From: Bacteroidia bacterium
GTDB taxonomy: Bacteria; Bacteroidota; Bacteroidia; Bacteroidales; F082
DNA: 64,000 nucleotides
Assembly: GCA_021287165.1 (NCBI GenBank)
Contig: JAJTAY010000029.1
Location: 62,001 to 126,000 of the forward strand
Direction of reading: 5' to 3'
Shown here: positions 9,816 to 17,745 of the stretch, one piece after another
Numbering within the stretch: position 1 is the first letter of the stretch
Layout of the letters: every line of letters begins with the position of its first letter
Program-made: the position numbers and the translations under genes
Notes under the pieces: model-generated
What the model was told of the DNA's origin: nothing
The model's input: the letters and a program-made list of their open reading frames with translations, nothing else
The model's database searches: none

Positions 9816-10445
9816 TCAGAGCATCCCATTTTGAAAAGCATAACGAACAAGTCCTGCGACATTGCCAATGTTAAGCTTCTTCATGATGTTTGTACGATGA
9901 GTGTCAACCGTTCGGTGGCTAATGTCAAGCTTATCTGCAATTTCCTTATTGGAGTATCCCGAGGCAATAAGTTTTAGAATCTCGGTTTCTCGTTCGGTCA
10001 GGACCGAAAGGTGTGCTCCATCATTTTGAGCAGTTAGGAGTGCGGAGTGTGCCGAGCCATACGAATAATCGAAGGAGCTGCCTCCATCATATACTTTCTT
10101 CAATGCTTCAAAGAAGACCTCCCGATCAGCATCTTTTGGCAGATATCCTTTTGCTCCAAGGGCCTCAAGCTTTCGAGCTAGAGCATTCTCATTGTGCATG
10201 GTTAGAATAATCACCTTAAGATCAGGGTATTGCTCTTTAATCAAACGCATAGTTTCGAACCCGTTGAGTACGGGCATATCAATATCAAGCAAAATAATAT
10301 CCGGTTTTACAAGCCTCAATATGTCCAGCAATTCTCGGCCATTGGAAGCCGTTGTAATGACCTGCCAGCCTGGTTCTGTTTGAACGAGGCTTCTCAAGCC
10401 GTCGCTTACAATGGCATGATCGTCGCAGATTAGCACTTTTGGCAT
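9816..10445 (-). CDS. NarL/FixJ-family response regulator
   Basis: A 209-residue two-domain transcription regulator. Residues 1-120 form a receiver domain with the acidic pair in ICDDH, phosphoacceptor Asp54 in LLDIDMP and the lysine of GYLPKDA. Residues about 143-205 form a LuxR-type helix-turn-helix ([22 protein letters not shown], then the recognition helix [15 protein letters not shown]). It starts two bases after the stop of the TPR histidine kinase gene and is its obvious partner: phosphorylation should promote dimerisation and DNA binding. Target genes are unknown; nothing within the immediate neighbourhood marks them. Confidence 0.95.
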   Translation of the reverse strand: MPKVLICDDHAIVSDGLRSLVQTEPGWQVITTASNGRELLDILRLVKPDIILLDIDMPVLNGFETMRLIKEQYPDLKVIILTMHNENALARKLEALGAKGYLPKDADREVFFEALKKVYDGGSSFDYSYGSAHSALLTAQNDGAHLSVLTERETEILKLIASGYSNKEIADKLDISHRTVDTHRTNIMKKLNIGNVAGLVRYAFQNGML

Positions 10446-10447
10446 AA

Positions 10448-12256
10448 CTAACTAATTGGAATTCTAACTGTTGCGGTTAGACCACTGTCCGGACTTGGCT
10501 CCATGGTAAACTCGCCGTGAAGATTTTTAAGTCGTGTAGCAATGTTAAGCAATCCAATTCCTTTGTCCTTATTGTTCGTATTAAATCCGCGTCCGTTGTC
10601 TTCCACAAATAAAATAAGGAAGTTCTGGTTTTGAACGAGTTGAACACTGACTTTGCTGGCCTCGGAATGTTTGATAATGTTGTTGACGAGCTCCTGACAA
10701 ATGCGGAAAAGGCTGATTTCGAGTTTCTCGGGATATCGCTCTTTCAAACCGTAGTGTTCGAAAACCCATTCTACATTGGTGTATCTGAACGATTTCTCCA
10801 GCATATCATCTATAGCCGGCACAAGACCTTCTTCCTGCAAAATCCTTGGCATCATACGATGCGATATTCCTCTAACCTCAGATGAAGTTTGATCGATTAT
10901 TTGTATTAAATCATTTAAATTACGAATGTTATCATCATCCTTTTGAATCTTTACTTTAAGTGCAGAAAGACCCAACTTCAAGCCTGAGAGGAGCTGTCCA
11001 ACACCATCATGCAACTCTTTTGCCAGTTCTTTTCGCTCATTTTCCTGCACTTCCACAAGGGCGGCAAGGTGTTCGTCGCGTTGCCTGATAAGTTCCAGAT
11101 TATGCTTCTGATCCCGTTTGTTTTGATGCCTTCTCACCAGCATAAATGCGATGATAATACCAAAGCCGAAAAACGTGATTAATGCTATGCGTTCGGCCCT
11201 TTGTTGTTTGATTTTGAGCTCATTAAGTAAGTTTTCTGATCTAAGGTAATCAATTTCACGGTCTTTCTGCAGGGCATCAAAGCGCGATCGCATTTCAGCC
11301 ATCTGTTTGGCAGCCACTTCATTATACACCGAATCCTGTGCGTTACGCGCCAGTTTGTACATCTGCAAGGCAGTTTTGTAATCGCCTTTTTCCTCGTACA
11401 TGCGCGTCAGGCCGCTATAAACCTTGGCGAGCATATCGTACGAATCATACTGCTCAGCAATCAGTTTCGATCTATTGAAGTGATATTCAGCACTATCCCA
11501 CTGTTTCTTTCCGATAAACATGGCCGCCATATTGAGCCTCGTAATAGCCGAACCTACCAAATCGCCGGTCTTTTCGTCCAAACTTATGGCTTCTCTGAAA
11601 TAGGTGAGGGCACTTTTAGAATCGCCTTTGTTGGCATACAGCTCACCTATATTGCTCAGCGTCACCGATGTACCCTCTACAATACCAAATTCCTGTGCTT
11701 TGGCATAGGCACGATTGTAGTATTTCAGCGCATCATCGTATTGGCCAAGCGCCTCATAGATTGTACCCAAATTATTGAGTGTCATCACAATACCTTTTGG
11801 CATAGCCATTTCTGTAACAAGGGCGTTGGCTTTTTGATAAGCTTCCAGGGCATTTTGATAGTCGCCAAGGTTTTTGTAAACGATGCCAATATCGTTGTAA
11901 TTGGCTGCAAGGGCCTGTTTATTATTTAATGAATCATTGATTTTTAACGACTTGAGATGGAATGAAAGCGATTTGGCATAATCTCCGCGATTCTTGTAAA
12001 TAGCGCCCGTGAATCGATAAGCCTGAGAACGAGCACCAGGATCGGGCGGATTGAAGCTTAGCCTGATCACTTCCTCAAGCCAGGTAAGCGATTCATCAGG
12101 AAGACTGCGATAATGCTGCGAAACAGCCTTCAGGATATATCCAAGACGCAACGAATCGGGCTGTTGCCTGGCCGATTCGAGCAAGGTATCCGATAGGGCA
12201 GAGTACCCAATAAATGGCAAAATGGATAAAAAGACTATAAATACGATCTTTCTCAA
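10448..12256 (-). CDS. TPR-containing sensor histidine kinase (HisKA_3 type)
   Basis: A 602-residue membrane sensor. It has a signal peptide (about 1-20), an extracytoplasmic array of about six tetratricopeptide repeats (about 40-320, recurrent A..YNDIG..Y..LGDY..AL..Y patterns), a coiled coil, one membrane helix (about 355-376), then the DHp helix with phosphoacceptor histidine in [12 protein letters not shown] (about 411) and a HATPase_c domain ([11 protein letters not shown] box; DNGRGF; GIGLLN). This architecture is common in Bacteroidota and pairs with NarL-type regulators; here the regulator starts two bases downstream. The TPR region presumably binds a protein or peptide ligand; the signal is unknown. 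Confidence 0.94.
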   Translation of the reverse strand: MRKIVFIVFLSILPFIGYSALSDTLLESARQQPDSLRLGYILKAVSQHYRSLPDESLTWLEEVIRLSFNPPDPGARSQAYRFTGAIYKNRGDYAKSLSFHLKSLKINDSLNNKQALAANYNDIGIVYKNLGDYQNALEAYQKANALVTEMAMPKGIVMTLNNLGTIYEALGQYDDALKYYNRAYAKAQEFGIVEGTSVTLSNIGELYANKGDSKSALTYFREAISLDEKTGDLVGSAITRLNMAAMFIGKKQWDSAEYHFNRSKLIAEQYDSYDMLAKVYSGLTRMYEEKGDYKTALQMYKLARNAQDSVYNEVAAKQMAEMRSRFDALQKDREIDYLRSENLLNELKIKQQRAERIALITFFGFGIIIAFMLVRRHQNKRDQKHNLELIRQRDEHLAALVEVQENERKELAKELHDGVGQLLSGLKLGLSALKVKIQKDDDNIRNLNDLIQIIDQTSSEVRGISHRMMPRILQEEGLVPAIDDMLEKSFRYTNVEWVFEHYGLKERYPEKLEISLFRICQELVNNIIKHSEASKVSVQLVQNQNFLILFVEDNGRGFNTNNKDKGIGLLNIATRLKNLHGEFTMEPSPDSGLTATVRIPIS

Positions 12257-12340
12257 GCGCTACAAGATTTAAACAAATGTAAGAAATATCGCGTGCATTA
12301 GCGACGACAAGCCTATTTTGGAATGGAAATGGAAGTTTTG

Positions 12341-12352
12341 TTACATTAGTAA
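12341..12352. promoter_or_regulatory. palindrome copy 1, operator-like
   Basis: TTACATTAGTAA; one mismatch to TTACA-N2-TGTAA. Its start is 19 bases from the start of copy 2. Confidence 0.5.
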
Positions 12353-12359
12353 ACATACA

Positions 12360-12371
12360 TTACATTTGTAA
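12360..12371. promoter_or_regulatory. palindrome copy 2, perfect, over a promoter-like -7 box
   Basis: TTACATTTGTAA, perfect arms. Its inner TACATTTG (12361-12368) also reads as a -7 box, with TTG at 12338-12340 exactly 20 bases upstream. Confidence 0.55.
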
Positions 12372-12407
12372 TACAGAGTAATATTATTAATTGAACTTCA
12401 ATACAAT

Positions 12408-12419
12408 ATACATTTGTAA
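12408..12419. promoter_or_regulatory. palindrome copy 3
   Basis: ATACATTTGTAA; one mismatch at the outer base of the left arm. Confidence 0.5.
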
Positions 12420-12566
12420 ACATGTGTTTTCATGGTGTAACATTCTTTACTAATAGTTTATTTATCTAAATACTACTAAAAATTAACAAAATATACATTA
12501 AATAAATGAAAACCAGTGTATTAAATTAACTACTTAAACCAATAGTTAAAATAAAAGATCTACATC

Positions 12567-12647
12567 ATGGAGAAGTTATATATTTCAAGTATTATTATAT
12601 ATATTATTGAAATACAAATGAATATATTAAATAACTTGATTATATAG
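12567..12647 (+). CDS. possible 26-residue hydrophobic peptide (uncertain)
   Basis: An ATG-to-TAG frame encoding a very Ile-rich peptide that could span a membrane once (starts MEKLYISS, ends NLII). It lies in the AT-rich gap and overlaps a 34-base inverted repeat. There is no clear ribosome binding site, and Ile-rich short frames arise by chance in AT-rich DNA. It is listed only because such peptides next to XRE regulators are sometimes real. Confidence 0.12.
   Translation: MEKLYISSIIIYIIEIQMNILNNLII
12581..12614. repeat. AT-rich inverted repeat
   Basis: TATTTCAA (12581-12588) is complementary to TTGAAATA (12607-12614). The 18-base interior is almost pure AT and partly self-complementary. 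Confidence 0.5.
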
Positions 12648-12675
12648 TTTAATAAGTCGGTTAATTAAGAAAACG

Positions 12676-12687
12676 TTACAAATGTAA
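12676..12687. promoter_or_regulatory. palindrome copy 4, perfect
   Basis: TTACAAATGTAA, the reverse complement of copy 2, 46 bases before copy 5. Confidence 0.55.
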
Positions 12688-12699
12688 TTCTTATCAAAT

Positions 12700-12730
12700 T
12701 TGCAGTTTTAAAAACGAAGTGATACATTTG
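12700..12730 (+). promoter_or_regulatory. promoter of the XRE regulator gene
   Basis: TTG (12700-12702), a 20-base spacer, then TACATTTG (12723-12730): a full Bacteroidota -33/-7 arrangement. A start of transcription near 12737 would leave a short leader before the ATG at 12750. The -7 box lies inside palindrome copy 5, so binding there would block transcription. Confidence 0.6.
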
Positions 12731-12733
12731 TAA
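12722..12733. promoter_or_regulatory. palindrome copy 5, overlapping the XRE promoter -7 box
   Basis: ATACATTTGTAA, one outer mismatch, 17 bases before the XRE start codon. Its position suggests autorepression. Confidence 0.5.
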
Positions 12734-12749
12734 ACAAATAAGCTGTCAA

Positions 12750-13265
12750 ATGCAGGACATAAAAGATCGAATCATGCATCTGATGAAGACAAAAAACATC
12801 AATGCAACGCAGTTATCGGAAATCATGAATGTGCAGCGTTCGGGCATTTCGCACATTCTTTCCGGGCGAAACAAACCCGGAACAGATTTCATTATCAAGC
12901 TTAAAGAATCGTTTCCCGAGTTTAGTCTCGACTGGTTGTTGATGGGTAAAGGTCCTGCAACCCTATCGCCCGTCATTATCGAAAGCGATCCTGCTCAAGT
13001 GCGCCAGAATACAATACAGCCTTCGCTGTTTGATTTTGATGACAAAAATGAAACTGTGGAGGAGAAAAATCCAGAAAAACAAGCAAGCATACCAGCTGAA
13101 TCTGCGGCTTTCAGCGACACTGCGCCTGACAACACCGAGCCCCAACGCCTTAATACTAAAAAAGAAAATCCCCCTTCGGTGATGAAGAGGGACGATAAAG
13201 AGATTGTAAGAATAATTGTTGTCTATAGCGACAATACCTTCAGTGCGCTCAATCCGGCCGATTAA
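12750..13265 (+). CDS. XRE-family helix-turn-helix regulator
   Basis: A 171-residue putative transcription factor. Residues about 5-65 form an XRE/Cro-CI type HTH ([20 protein letters not shown], then [10 protein letters not shown] and [10 protein letters not shown], a common ending of this Bacteroidota HTH type). The middle (about 75-145) is low-complexity, acidic and probably disordered. The last 22 residues form a short beta-like tail ([19 protein letters not shown]) that may mediate self-association. The upstream region carries palindromes, one over its own promoter, so autoregulation is likely. Its stop overlaps the stop of convergent ndk by three bases. No phage or mobile genes are nearby. 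Confidence 0.85.
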   Translation: MQDIKDRIMHLMKTKNINATQLSEIMNVQRSGISHILSGRNKPGTDFIIKLKESFPEFSLDWLLMGKGPATLSPVIIESDPAQVRQNTIQPSLFDFDDKNETVEEKNPEKQASIPAESAAFSDTAPDNTEPQRLNTKKENPPSVMKRDDKEIVRIIVVYSDNTFSALNPAD

Positions 13266-13681
13266 AAGCGGTCGAAGCCGCTAAAAAAGAAATCGCTTTC
13301 GATCTGGGCGTTTTCGTCCGAATCGGAGCCATGCACCGCATTGGCCTCAATGGATTTTCCGAAAAGCTTGCGTATCGAACCCTCGTGTGCATTGGCGGGG
13401 TTGGTGGCGCCAATATAATCACGATAGGCCTGGACGGCGTTTTCTTTTTCGAGGATGGCTGCAACGATAGGGCCAGAGCTCATCGAAGCCACAAGGCTGG
13501 GGAAGAAGGGCCTTTCGCTGTGAATCGCATAAAAGGTTTCAGCCTGTTCTTTGCTCAATCGGGTCATTCTGAGGGCCTTGATACGAAATCCGCCTTCGGC
13601 GATTTTAGCCAGAATAGCTCCGATATTCCCGTCGGCAACAGCTCCGGGCTTGATCATGGTAAATGTGATGTTTCCTGCCAT
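13262..13681 (-). CDS. ndk: nucleoside diphosphate kinase
   Basis: Ndk equilibrates NTP and NDP pools by ping-pong phosphotransfer through a histidine. The 139-residue product has the expected length and motifs: [10 protein letters not shown] at the N-terminus, the active-site histidine in NAVHGSDS near residue 117, and the [14 protein letters not shown] segment. The open frame extends up to 13813, but the family N-terminus ([12 protein letters not shown]) begins at 13681. A TATTTTTG -7 element lies about 50 bases upstream. Its 3' end overlaps the convergent XRE regulator stop codon by three bases. Confidence 0.97.
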   Translation of the reverse strand: MAGNITFTMIKPGAVADGNIGAILAKIAEGGFRIKALRMTRLSKEQAETFYAIHSERPFFPSLVASMSSGPIVAAILEKENAVQAYRDYIGATNPANAHEGSIRKLFGKSIEANAVHGSDSDENAQIESDFFFSGFDRF

Positions 13682-13731
13682 TTCAGGGCGTTTTTGTTGT
13701 TTGGTTGAATGAATGTTGATTTTTCCGGCTG

Positions 13732-13739
13732 CAAAAATA
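13732..13739 (-). promoter_or_regulatory. candidate -7 element for ndk
   Basis: On the minus strand the sequence is TATTTTTG followed by CAGCC, identical over 13 bases to the element before yidC. No TTG at the usual spacing is seen. Confidence 0.4.
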
Positions 13740-13813
13740 GGTAAATCAATGCTTGATTGATGCGCGCATGTAAAACAGCCTTGTCGGGGAATTACCATTG
13801 ACAAGCAAATCAT

Positions 13814-13821
13814 TAACTTTG
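13814..13821 (+). promoter_or_regulatory. candidate -7 element for the DHH phosphoesterase gene
   Basis: TAACTTTG followed by CATCC, 20 bases before the ATG at 13842. A TTGACA-like sequence sits 13 bases upstream, closer than usual. Confidence 0.45.
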
Positions 13822-13841
13822 CATCCTATTACAAAAACCCG

Positions 13842-14870
13842 ATGACCATCGTTTCCCACGGCAGTGCTCTAGGTGCTGTTTTCAATGCAAACGCAACTTT
13901 TGCTATTGTCACTCACAGCAACCCCGACGGCGACACCATTGGCTCGGCATTGGCTCTGGCCGAGGTGTTGAATAGGCTAGGTAACCGCGCTAAGGTGCTG
14001 ATTCCTAACATGTACCCTGGATTTTTGGCCTGGTTGCCCGGAATAGGCGATGCCATCGTGTTTGACAAGCAGCCACGCATTGCCAAGGAAACGATTCAGG
14101 AAGCGCGATATATTGTTAGTGTTGACCACAACGCGCTGTCCCGTTCAGGCAATATCCATGAGGATCTTCTCAAGTCGGCAGCCATTCGCATCATGATCGA
14201 CCATCACATCGACCCCGATTTGGAGGCATACGACCTGTCCTATTGGGATGTCAATGTATCCAGTACAGCTGAGTTGGTTTACCGGTTAATTGTCGAATTG
14301 GGTTACGCCGACCTCATTAGTCTTCAGGTAGCTGAAAACCTGTTTGTTGGTGTCATGACCGATACAGGTTCCTTTAAATACAGCATCCGCAATGCCACAA
14401 CATTCAGGGTGGCCGCAGCGCTCATAGAGCGCGGTGTTGACGGAGAGCGGCTCAACAGGCTCATTTACGACACCTTTTCGGAGAACAGGCTGCGTTTGCT
14501 GGGCTTTTCGATACTCGAGCGGATGATGGTACTCCCTCAATACAAAACTGCCATTATATCGCTTAGTTTGACCGATTTAAAGGATTTTGGCTACCAGATT
14601 GGCGATACGGAAGGTTTGTCGAACTATCCCCTGAGCATGCAGCATATTAATCTTGCCGTACTTGTAACGGAGCGCAAAGATCAGATAAGACTATCGTTTC
14701 GGTCGAAGGGGAAATTTTCTGCCAATGAACTTGCGCGCCAGCACTTCGAAGGAGGAGGCCATCCAAACGCCGCCGGCGGTACTTCAAAAATCAGCCTGGA
14801 AGAAACCATGAACAAGCTGCTGGCGATTTTACCACAGTATGCAGAGCAATTGGACTATGTTTATCAATAA
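13842..14870 (+). CDS. DHH-family phosphoesterase, NrnA-like
   Basis: A 342-residue cytosolic phosphoesterase of the DHH/DHHA1 family. NrnA-type members degrade very short RNA oligonucleotides or dephosphorylate pAp; others cleave cyclic dinucleotides. Metal-binding motifs are visible: NPDGDTIGSA (motif I), SVDHN (motif II), IMIDHHIDPD (DHH) and MTDTGSFKY (motif IV). The C-terminal DHHA1 domain carries GGGHPNAAGG, which binds substrate phosphate. Length fits stand-alone NrnA. Its end overlaps the start of the following FKBP lipoprotein gene by 14 bases, implying coupled translation. The exact substrate (nanoRNA, pAp or c-di-AMP) cannot be decided by reading. Confidence 0.92.
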   Translation: MTIVSHGSALGAVFNANATFAIVTHSNPDGDTIGSALALAEVLNRLGNRAKVLIPNMYPGFLAWLPGIGDAIVFDKQPRIAKETIQEARYIVSVDHNALSRSGNIHEDLLKSAAIRIMIDHHIDPDLEAYDLSYWDVNVSSTAELVYRLIVELGYADLISLQVAENLFVGVMTDTGSFKYSIRNATTFRVAAALIERGVDGERLNRLIYDTFSENRLRLLGFSILERMMVLPQYKTAIISLSLTDLKDFGYQIGDTEGLSNYPLSMQHINLAVLVTERKDQIRLSFRSKGKFSANELARQHFEGGGHPNAAGGTSKISLEETMNKLLAILPQYAEQLDYVYQ

Positions 14871-15405
14871 AACTAATCTGGCAAGATTGATAGTCTTGTC
14901 GGGCTTATTAATACTTTCGTCGGCCTCCTGCAAGCAGAATACCAGACAGAGCGATGATAATTATGTTGAATCAGCCGATGTTAAGGAGTCGTTGATAAAA
15001 GCCAATCGCTATCTCATTCGCTCCGAAGAGGAAGATATTGCCGACTTTGTCAGGCGTCATGGTTGGAAGATGGAAAAGACCGGAACAGGTTTGCGTTTTG
15101 CCATCGAAACAACAGGGAAAGGGGAGCCTGCCCGATACGGCCAAAGGGTGCTGCTTGATTACAAGGTAATGTTGCTCACCGGCGATATAATTTACAGTTC
15201 CGATGAGCTTGGTTTTAAACAGTTTATTGTTGGACGTGGAGGCGTTGAAACCGGTTTGGAGGAGGGCATACTCTTGCTCCGTAAGGGCGATAAGGCCAAA
15301 TTTATCCTACCTTCGCACCTCGCTTTCGGACTGCTGGGCGATTCGGAAAAGATACCACCCCGCACTCCTATAGTTTACTTAGTAGAAGTAGTTGATATTC
15401 AATAA
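14857..15405 (+). CDS. FKBP-type peptidyl-prolyl isomerase-like lipoprotein, GldI-like
   Basis: A 182-residue lipoprotein with one FKBP domain. I choose ATG 14857 (MFINKTNLAR) because it places a clean lipoprotein signal first (LLILSSASC, lipid-modified Cys near residue 25). The FKBP domain covers about 90-182, but the usual active-site residues are altered: the FD pair reads YS, the VIKGW motif reads VETGLE without the tryptophan, and AYG reads AFG. Prolyl isomerase activity is therefore doubtful. Size, lipid anchor and altered site recall GldI, a gliding/T9SS-associated FKBP of Bacteroidota, but I have not confirmed orthology. It is first of three consecutive FKBP genes. Confidence 0.8.
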   Translation: MFINKTNLARLIVLSGLLILSSASCKQNTRQSDDNYVESADVKESLIKANRYLIRSEEEDIADFVRRHGWKMEKTGTGLRFAIETTGKGEPARYGQRVLLDYKVMLLTGDIIYSSDELGFKQFIVGRGGVETGLEEGILLLRKGDKAKFILPSHLAFGLLGDSEKIPPRTPIVYLVEVVDIQ

Positions 15406-15413
15406 ATAACATA

Positions 15414-16277
15414 ATGAGAGCAATTTTGGTTTATGCAATGCTGCTGATCATTTCAGTGCCGGCATGCGGACAGTCTTTGCCCGATGGTTTCGAAAAAACG
15501 CAAAGCGGTCTGGTATATAAGTTTCATCGCAAAACACCCGGACTTCCCCCTGCACGGGTGAACGACATAGTAACTGCAAATATGCGCTATTACATTGACG
15601 ATTCTTTGCTTTTTGACAGTCGCTATCTGGGACGCGAGTTGTTGTTTCCGCTTATGGAGCCTGCCTTTAAGGGCGACTTTTACGAAGGCGTACTTATGAT
15701 GTCGGCCGGCGATTCGGCAAGTTTCATTTGCAGGGCCGATTCCATATTTAAGCGTATGTTTATGGTTCGCGAGCTGCCTGCTTTCGTAAAGCCGAAATCT
15801 GTTGTCCGTTTCGATATCGGCATGGTTCGTTTTCAGTCGCAGGAAGCTTACGAGCGTGAGCGTCAGGAAGCCATGCAGGCAATGATTGCGCAAAGCAATG
15901 AAGCGCTTGAAGAATACATTGCAAACAAAGGAATCACCGTGAAGCCTACTGCCAGTGGCTTATATTATGTTGAGCAAAAGAAGGGAACAGGGCAAACACC
16001 CCGTCAGGGTCAGGCCATTAAGGTGCATTACAAAGGCACTTTGCTCGACGGTACAAAATTCGACAGCTCCTACGACAGGGGACAGCCTTTCGAGTTTACC
16101 CTCGGTATGGGCCAGGTTATCAAAGGCTGGGACGAAGGCATAGCCCTGATGCAGGAAGGTGGCAAAGCCATTCTGATACTGCCACAGCATCTTGCATACG
16201 GCGAAAGGCAGGCCGGATCGATTCCGCCATTCAGTCCGCTGGTATTTGAAGTAGAACTTATTGAAATCGTTAAATAA
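15414..16277 (+). CDS. FKBP-type peptidyl-prolyl cis-trans isomerase, two-domain lipoprotein
   Basis: A 287-residue exported protein with a lipobox-like end to its signal (ISVPAC, Cys18). The N-terminal half (about 25-140) is an FKBP-like domain in which LFDSR is kept but the VIKGW motif is replaced by FKGDFYEG. A charged helix (about 143-175) links it to a C-terminal FKBP domain (about 195-287) with an intact site: VHYKG, KFDSS, FEFTLG, VIKGW, LAYG and the final FEVEL strand. This resembles FkpA/Mip-type periplasmic isomerases, where the N-terminal part dimerises, except that here that part also looks FKBP-derived. It begins 8 bases after the first FKBP gene. Confidence 0.92.
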   Translation: MRAILVYAMLLIISVPACGQSLPDGFEKTQSGLVYKFHRKTPGLPPARVNDIVTANMRYYIDDSLLFDSRYLGRELLFPLMEPAFKGDFYEGVLMMSAGDSASFICRADSIFKRMFMVRELPAFVKPKSVVRFDIGMVRFQSQEAYERERQEAMQAMIAQSNEALEEYIANKGITVKPTASGLYYVEQKKGTGQTPRQGQAIKVHYKGTLLDGTKFDSSYDRGQPFEFTLGMGQVIKGWDEGIALMQEGGKAILILPQHLAYGERQAGSIPPFSPLVFEVELIEIVK

Positions 16278-16281
16278 ACCC

Positions 16282-17625
16282 ATGACAATCAAAACCCAAA
16301 TCCAAACAGTCGTTGTGTTGCTGGCACTGGTGCTCGCAGCAGGCGCGTGCACCAAAAGCAAGTACCCCGGCTTTAAAAAGGCCGATAACGGAGTTTACAT
16401 TAAATGGCATACCAAAGGTGCCGGCGAAGTGACGCCCCAGATTAATGACCTGGTCACCTTATCGATGGTTTACCGTCTGGAGGACAGCATTTTGTTCGAT
16501 AGCCGCACTATGCCTGAACCCTTGACTTTTCCTGTCATCGAACCCACTTTTGAAGGCGACATTTATGCTGCGCTTACCCTGATGCGCGTTGGCGACTCGG
16601 TAAGCGTTGCCTTTCCTGCCGACTCGTTTTTTATGGTTATGGCAAGAATGCCCGAACTGCCCGAGTTTGTCAAACCCGGTCAGCCTATCTATTTCGACAT
16701 GAAGCTTGTTGAGCTTAAAAGCGCTGAAACAGCCAAGGCCGAAGAGCGGGCAAAAATGCTCGAACTGAAAGCTGAAGAACAGAAGAAGTTAACTGATTAT
16801 ATTGCATCCAACAACATCACCACCCAGCCATTGGCATCAGGCTTATACTACATTGAAACAAAAAAGGGTTTAGGCAAGGCCCCCGAGGCCGGCGATGTGA
16901 TGCAGGTACATTTCTCGATTAAAACCATCGATGGCCTCACCCTTTATTCTACTGAAGGTAACAGCCCGATGGACATTGAGGCCGGAACGCCTTTCGATAC
17001 CAAAGGTTTCGACGAGGCCTTGACTTATCTTCGCAAAGGCACCAAGGCCAGCCTGATCGTGCCTTCGCACCTCGCATTCGACAGCACAGGCCGTCAGGGC
17101 ATTGTTCCGCCTTACACAACTCTCCTCTACGATGTTGAGCTGGTCGATTTCAAAACAAAGGCTCAGGTAGAGAAGGAGCAGGCTGCAGAGCGCCAGCGCG
17201 CAGAAGCTTCGGCGCAGAAAGCACGCAAGGAAGAGGCTGATAAAATTGCCGCTTACCTAAGGACGAATAACATTACCGTAGCGCCAAAATCCTCGGGGCT
17301 CTATTACATTGAAACGGAAAAAGGCACAGGCAAGCAGGTGGAAAGCGGCAAAAAAGTAAAGGTTCATTATACCCTTTACAACCTAAGCGGCAAGATGATC
17401 CAATCCTCAAAAGAATCCGGTCAGCCGTTTGAATTTACCGTTGGACAGGGCCAGGTGATCAAAGGGTGGGATGAGGCGCTCACCTATATGCGCGAAGGCG
17501 GTAAAGCGCGCCTAATTCTTCCTTCCGACATCGCTTACGGTGGCACCGATCGTGGTCCGGACATACCGGCATATAGCACCCTGGTTTTCGATGTTGAGGT
17601 GCTGGAAGTATTGGAAAACAAGTAA
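16282..17625 (+). CDS. FKBP-type peptidyl-prolyl isomerase, three-domain lipoprotein
   Basis: A 447-residue lipoprotein (ALVLAAGAC lipobox). An in-frame TTG at 16261 exists, but ATG 16282 gives a proper signal peptide. Three FKBP-like segments are visible: an N-terminal one (about 35-130) aligned with that of the preceding gene, a middle one (about 203-290; VHFSIKT, with GFDEAL replacing GWDE, and LAFDST) and a C-terminal one (about 355-447; VHYTLY, VIKGWDEAL, IAYGG). Two Ala/Lys/Glu-rich helices separate them. Only the last domain keeps VIKGW, and even there the FD pair reads IQ. It starts 4 bases after the previous stop and is followed by a strong terminator. Confidence 0.92.
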   Translation: MTIKTQIQTVVVLLALVLAAGACTKSKYPGFKKADNGVYIKWHTKGAGEVTPQINDLVTLSMVYRLEDSILFDSRTMPEPLTFPVIEPTFEGDIYAALTLMRVGDSVSVAFPADSFFMVMARMPELPEFVKPGQPIYFDMKLVELKSAETAKAEERAKMLELKAEEQKKLTDYIASNNITTQPLASGLYYIETKKGLGKAPEAGDVMQVHFSIKTIDGLTLYSTEGNSPMDIEAGTPFDTKGFDEALTYLRKGTKASLIVPSHLAFDSTGRQGIVPPYTTLLYDVELVDFKTKAQVEKEQAAERQRAEASAQKARKEEADKIAAYLRTNNITVAPKSSGLYYIETEKGTGKQVESGKKVKVHYTLYNLSGKMIQSSKESGQPFEFTVGQGQVIKGWDEALTYMREGGKARLILPSDIAYGGTDRGPDIPAYSTLVFDVEVLEVLENK

Positions 17626-17643
17626 TTAATAAAGATAAAGAGC

Positions 17644-17672
17644 AAAAAGCCGGCAACTTAGGCCGGCTTTTT
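17644..17672 (+). terminator. intrinsic terminator of the FKBP operon
   Basis: AAAAAGCCGGC (17644-17654), a 7-base loop, then GCCGGCTTTTT (17662-17672): a perfect 11-base stem ending in a T-tract, 18 bases after the last FKBP stop. Confidence 0.9.
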
Positions 17673-17691
17673 GTGTTTTAGGCAAGCTGCA

Positions 17692-17724
17692 TTGTCAGGC
17701 CTTAATTGCAAAAAAATATCTTTG
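17692..17724 (+). promoter_or_regulatory. promoter of the GT-C-like membrane protein gene
   Basis: TTG (17692-17694), 22-base spacer, TATCTTTG (17717-17724), 21 bases before the ATG at 17746. Confidence 0.5.
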
Positions 17725-17745
17725 TAAATTAATCATGACCCTCAA

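Larger units (their letters stand above)
12257..12749. other. AT-rich regulatory intergenic region between divergent regulator genes
   Basis: About 490 bases with base composition far more AT-rich than the surroundings and no convincing gene. It contains five 12-base palindromes of the form TTACA-N2-TGTAA or one mismatch from it, two plus-strand promoter-like arrangements (12338-12368 and 12700-12730), a 34-base inverted repeat (12581-12614) and a 26-codon hydrophobic reading frame (12567-12647). It separates the divergent TPR kinase and XRE regulator genes. Confidence 0.7.

Noticed and set aside
13682..13813. Longer N-terminus for Ndk
   Set aside because: Ndk starts at [12 protein letters not shown]; the upstream part would cover the promoter-like TATTTTTG box.
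16042..17560. Repeated DNA between the FKBP genes as a possible recombination repeat
   Set aside because: Similarity is at protein level between FKBP domains; no long identical DNA repeats were seen.
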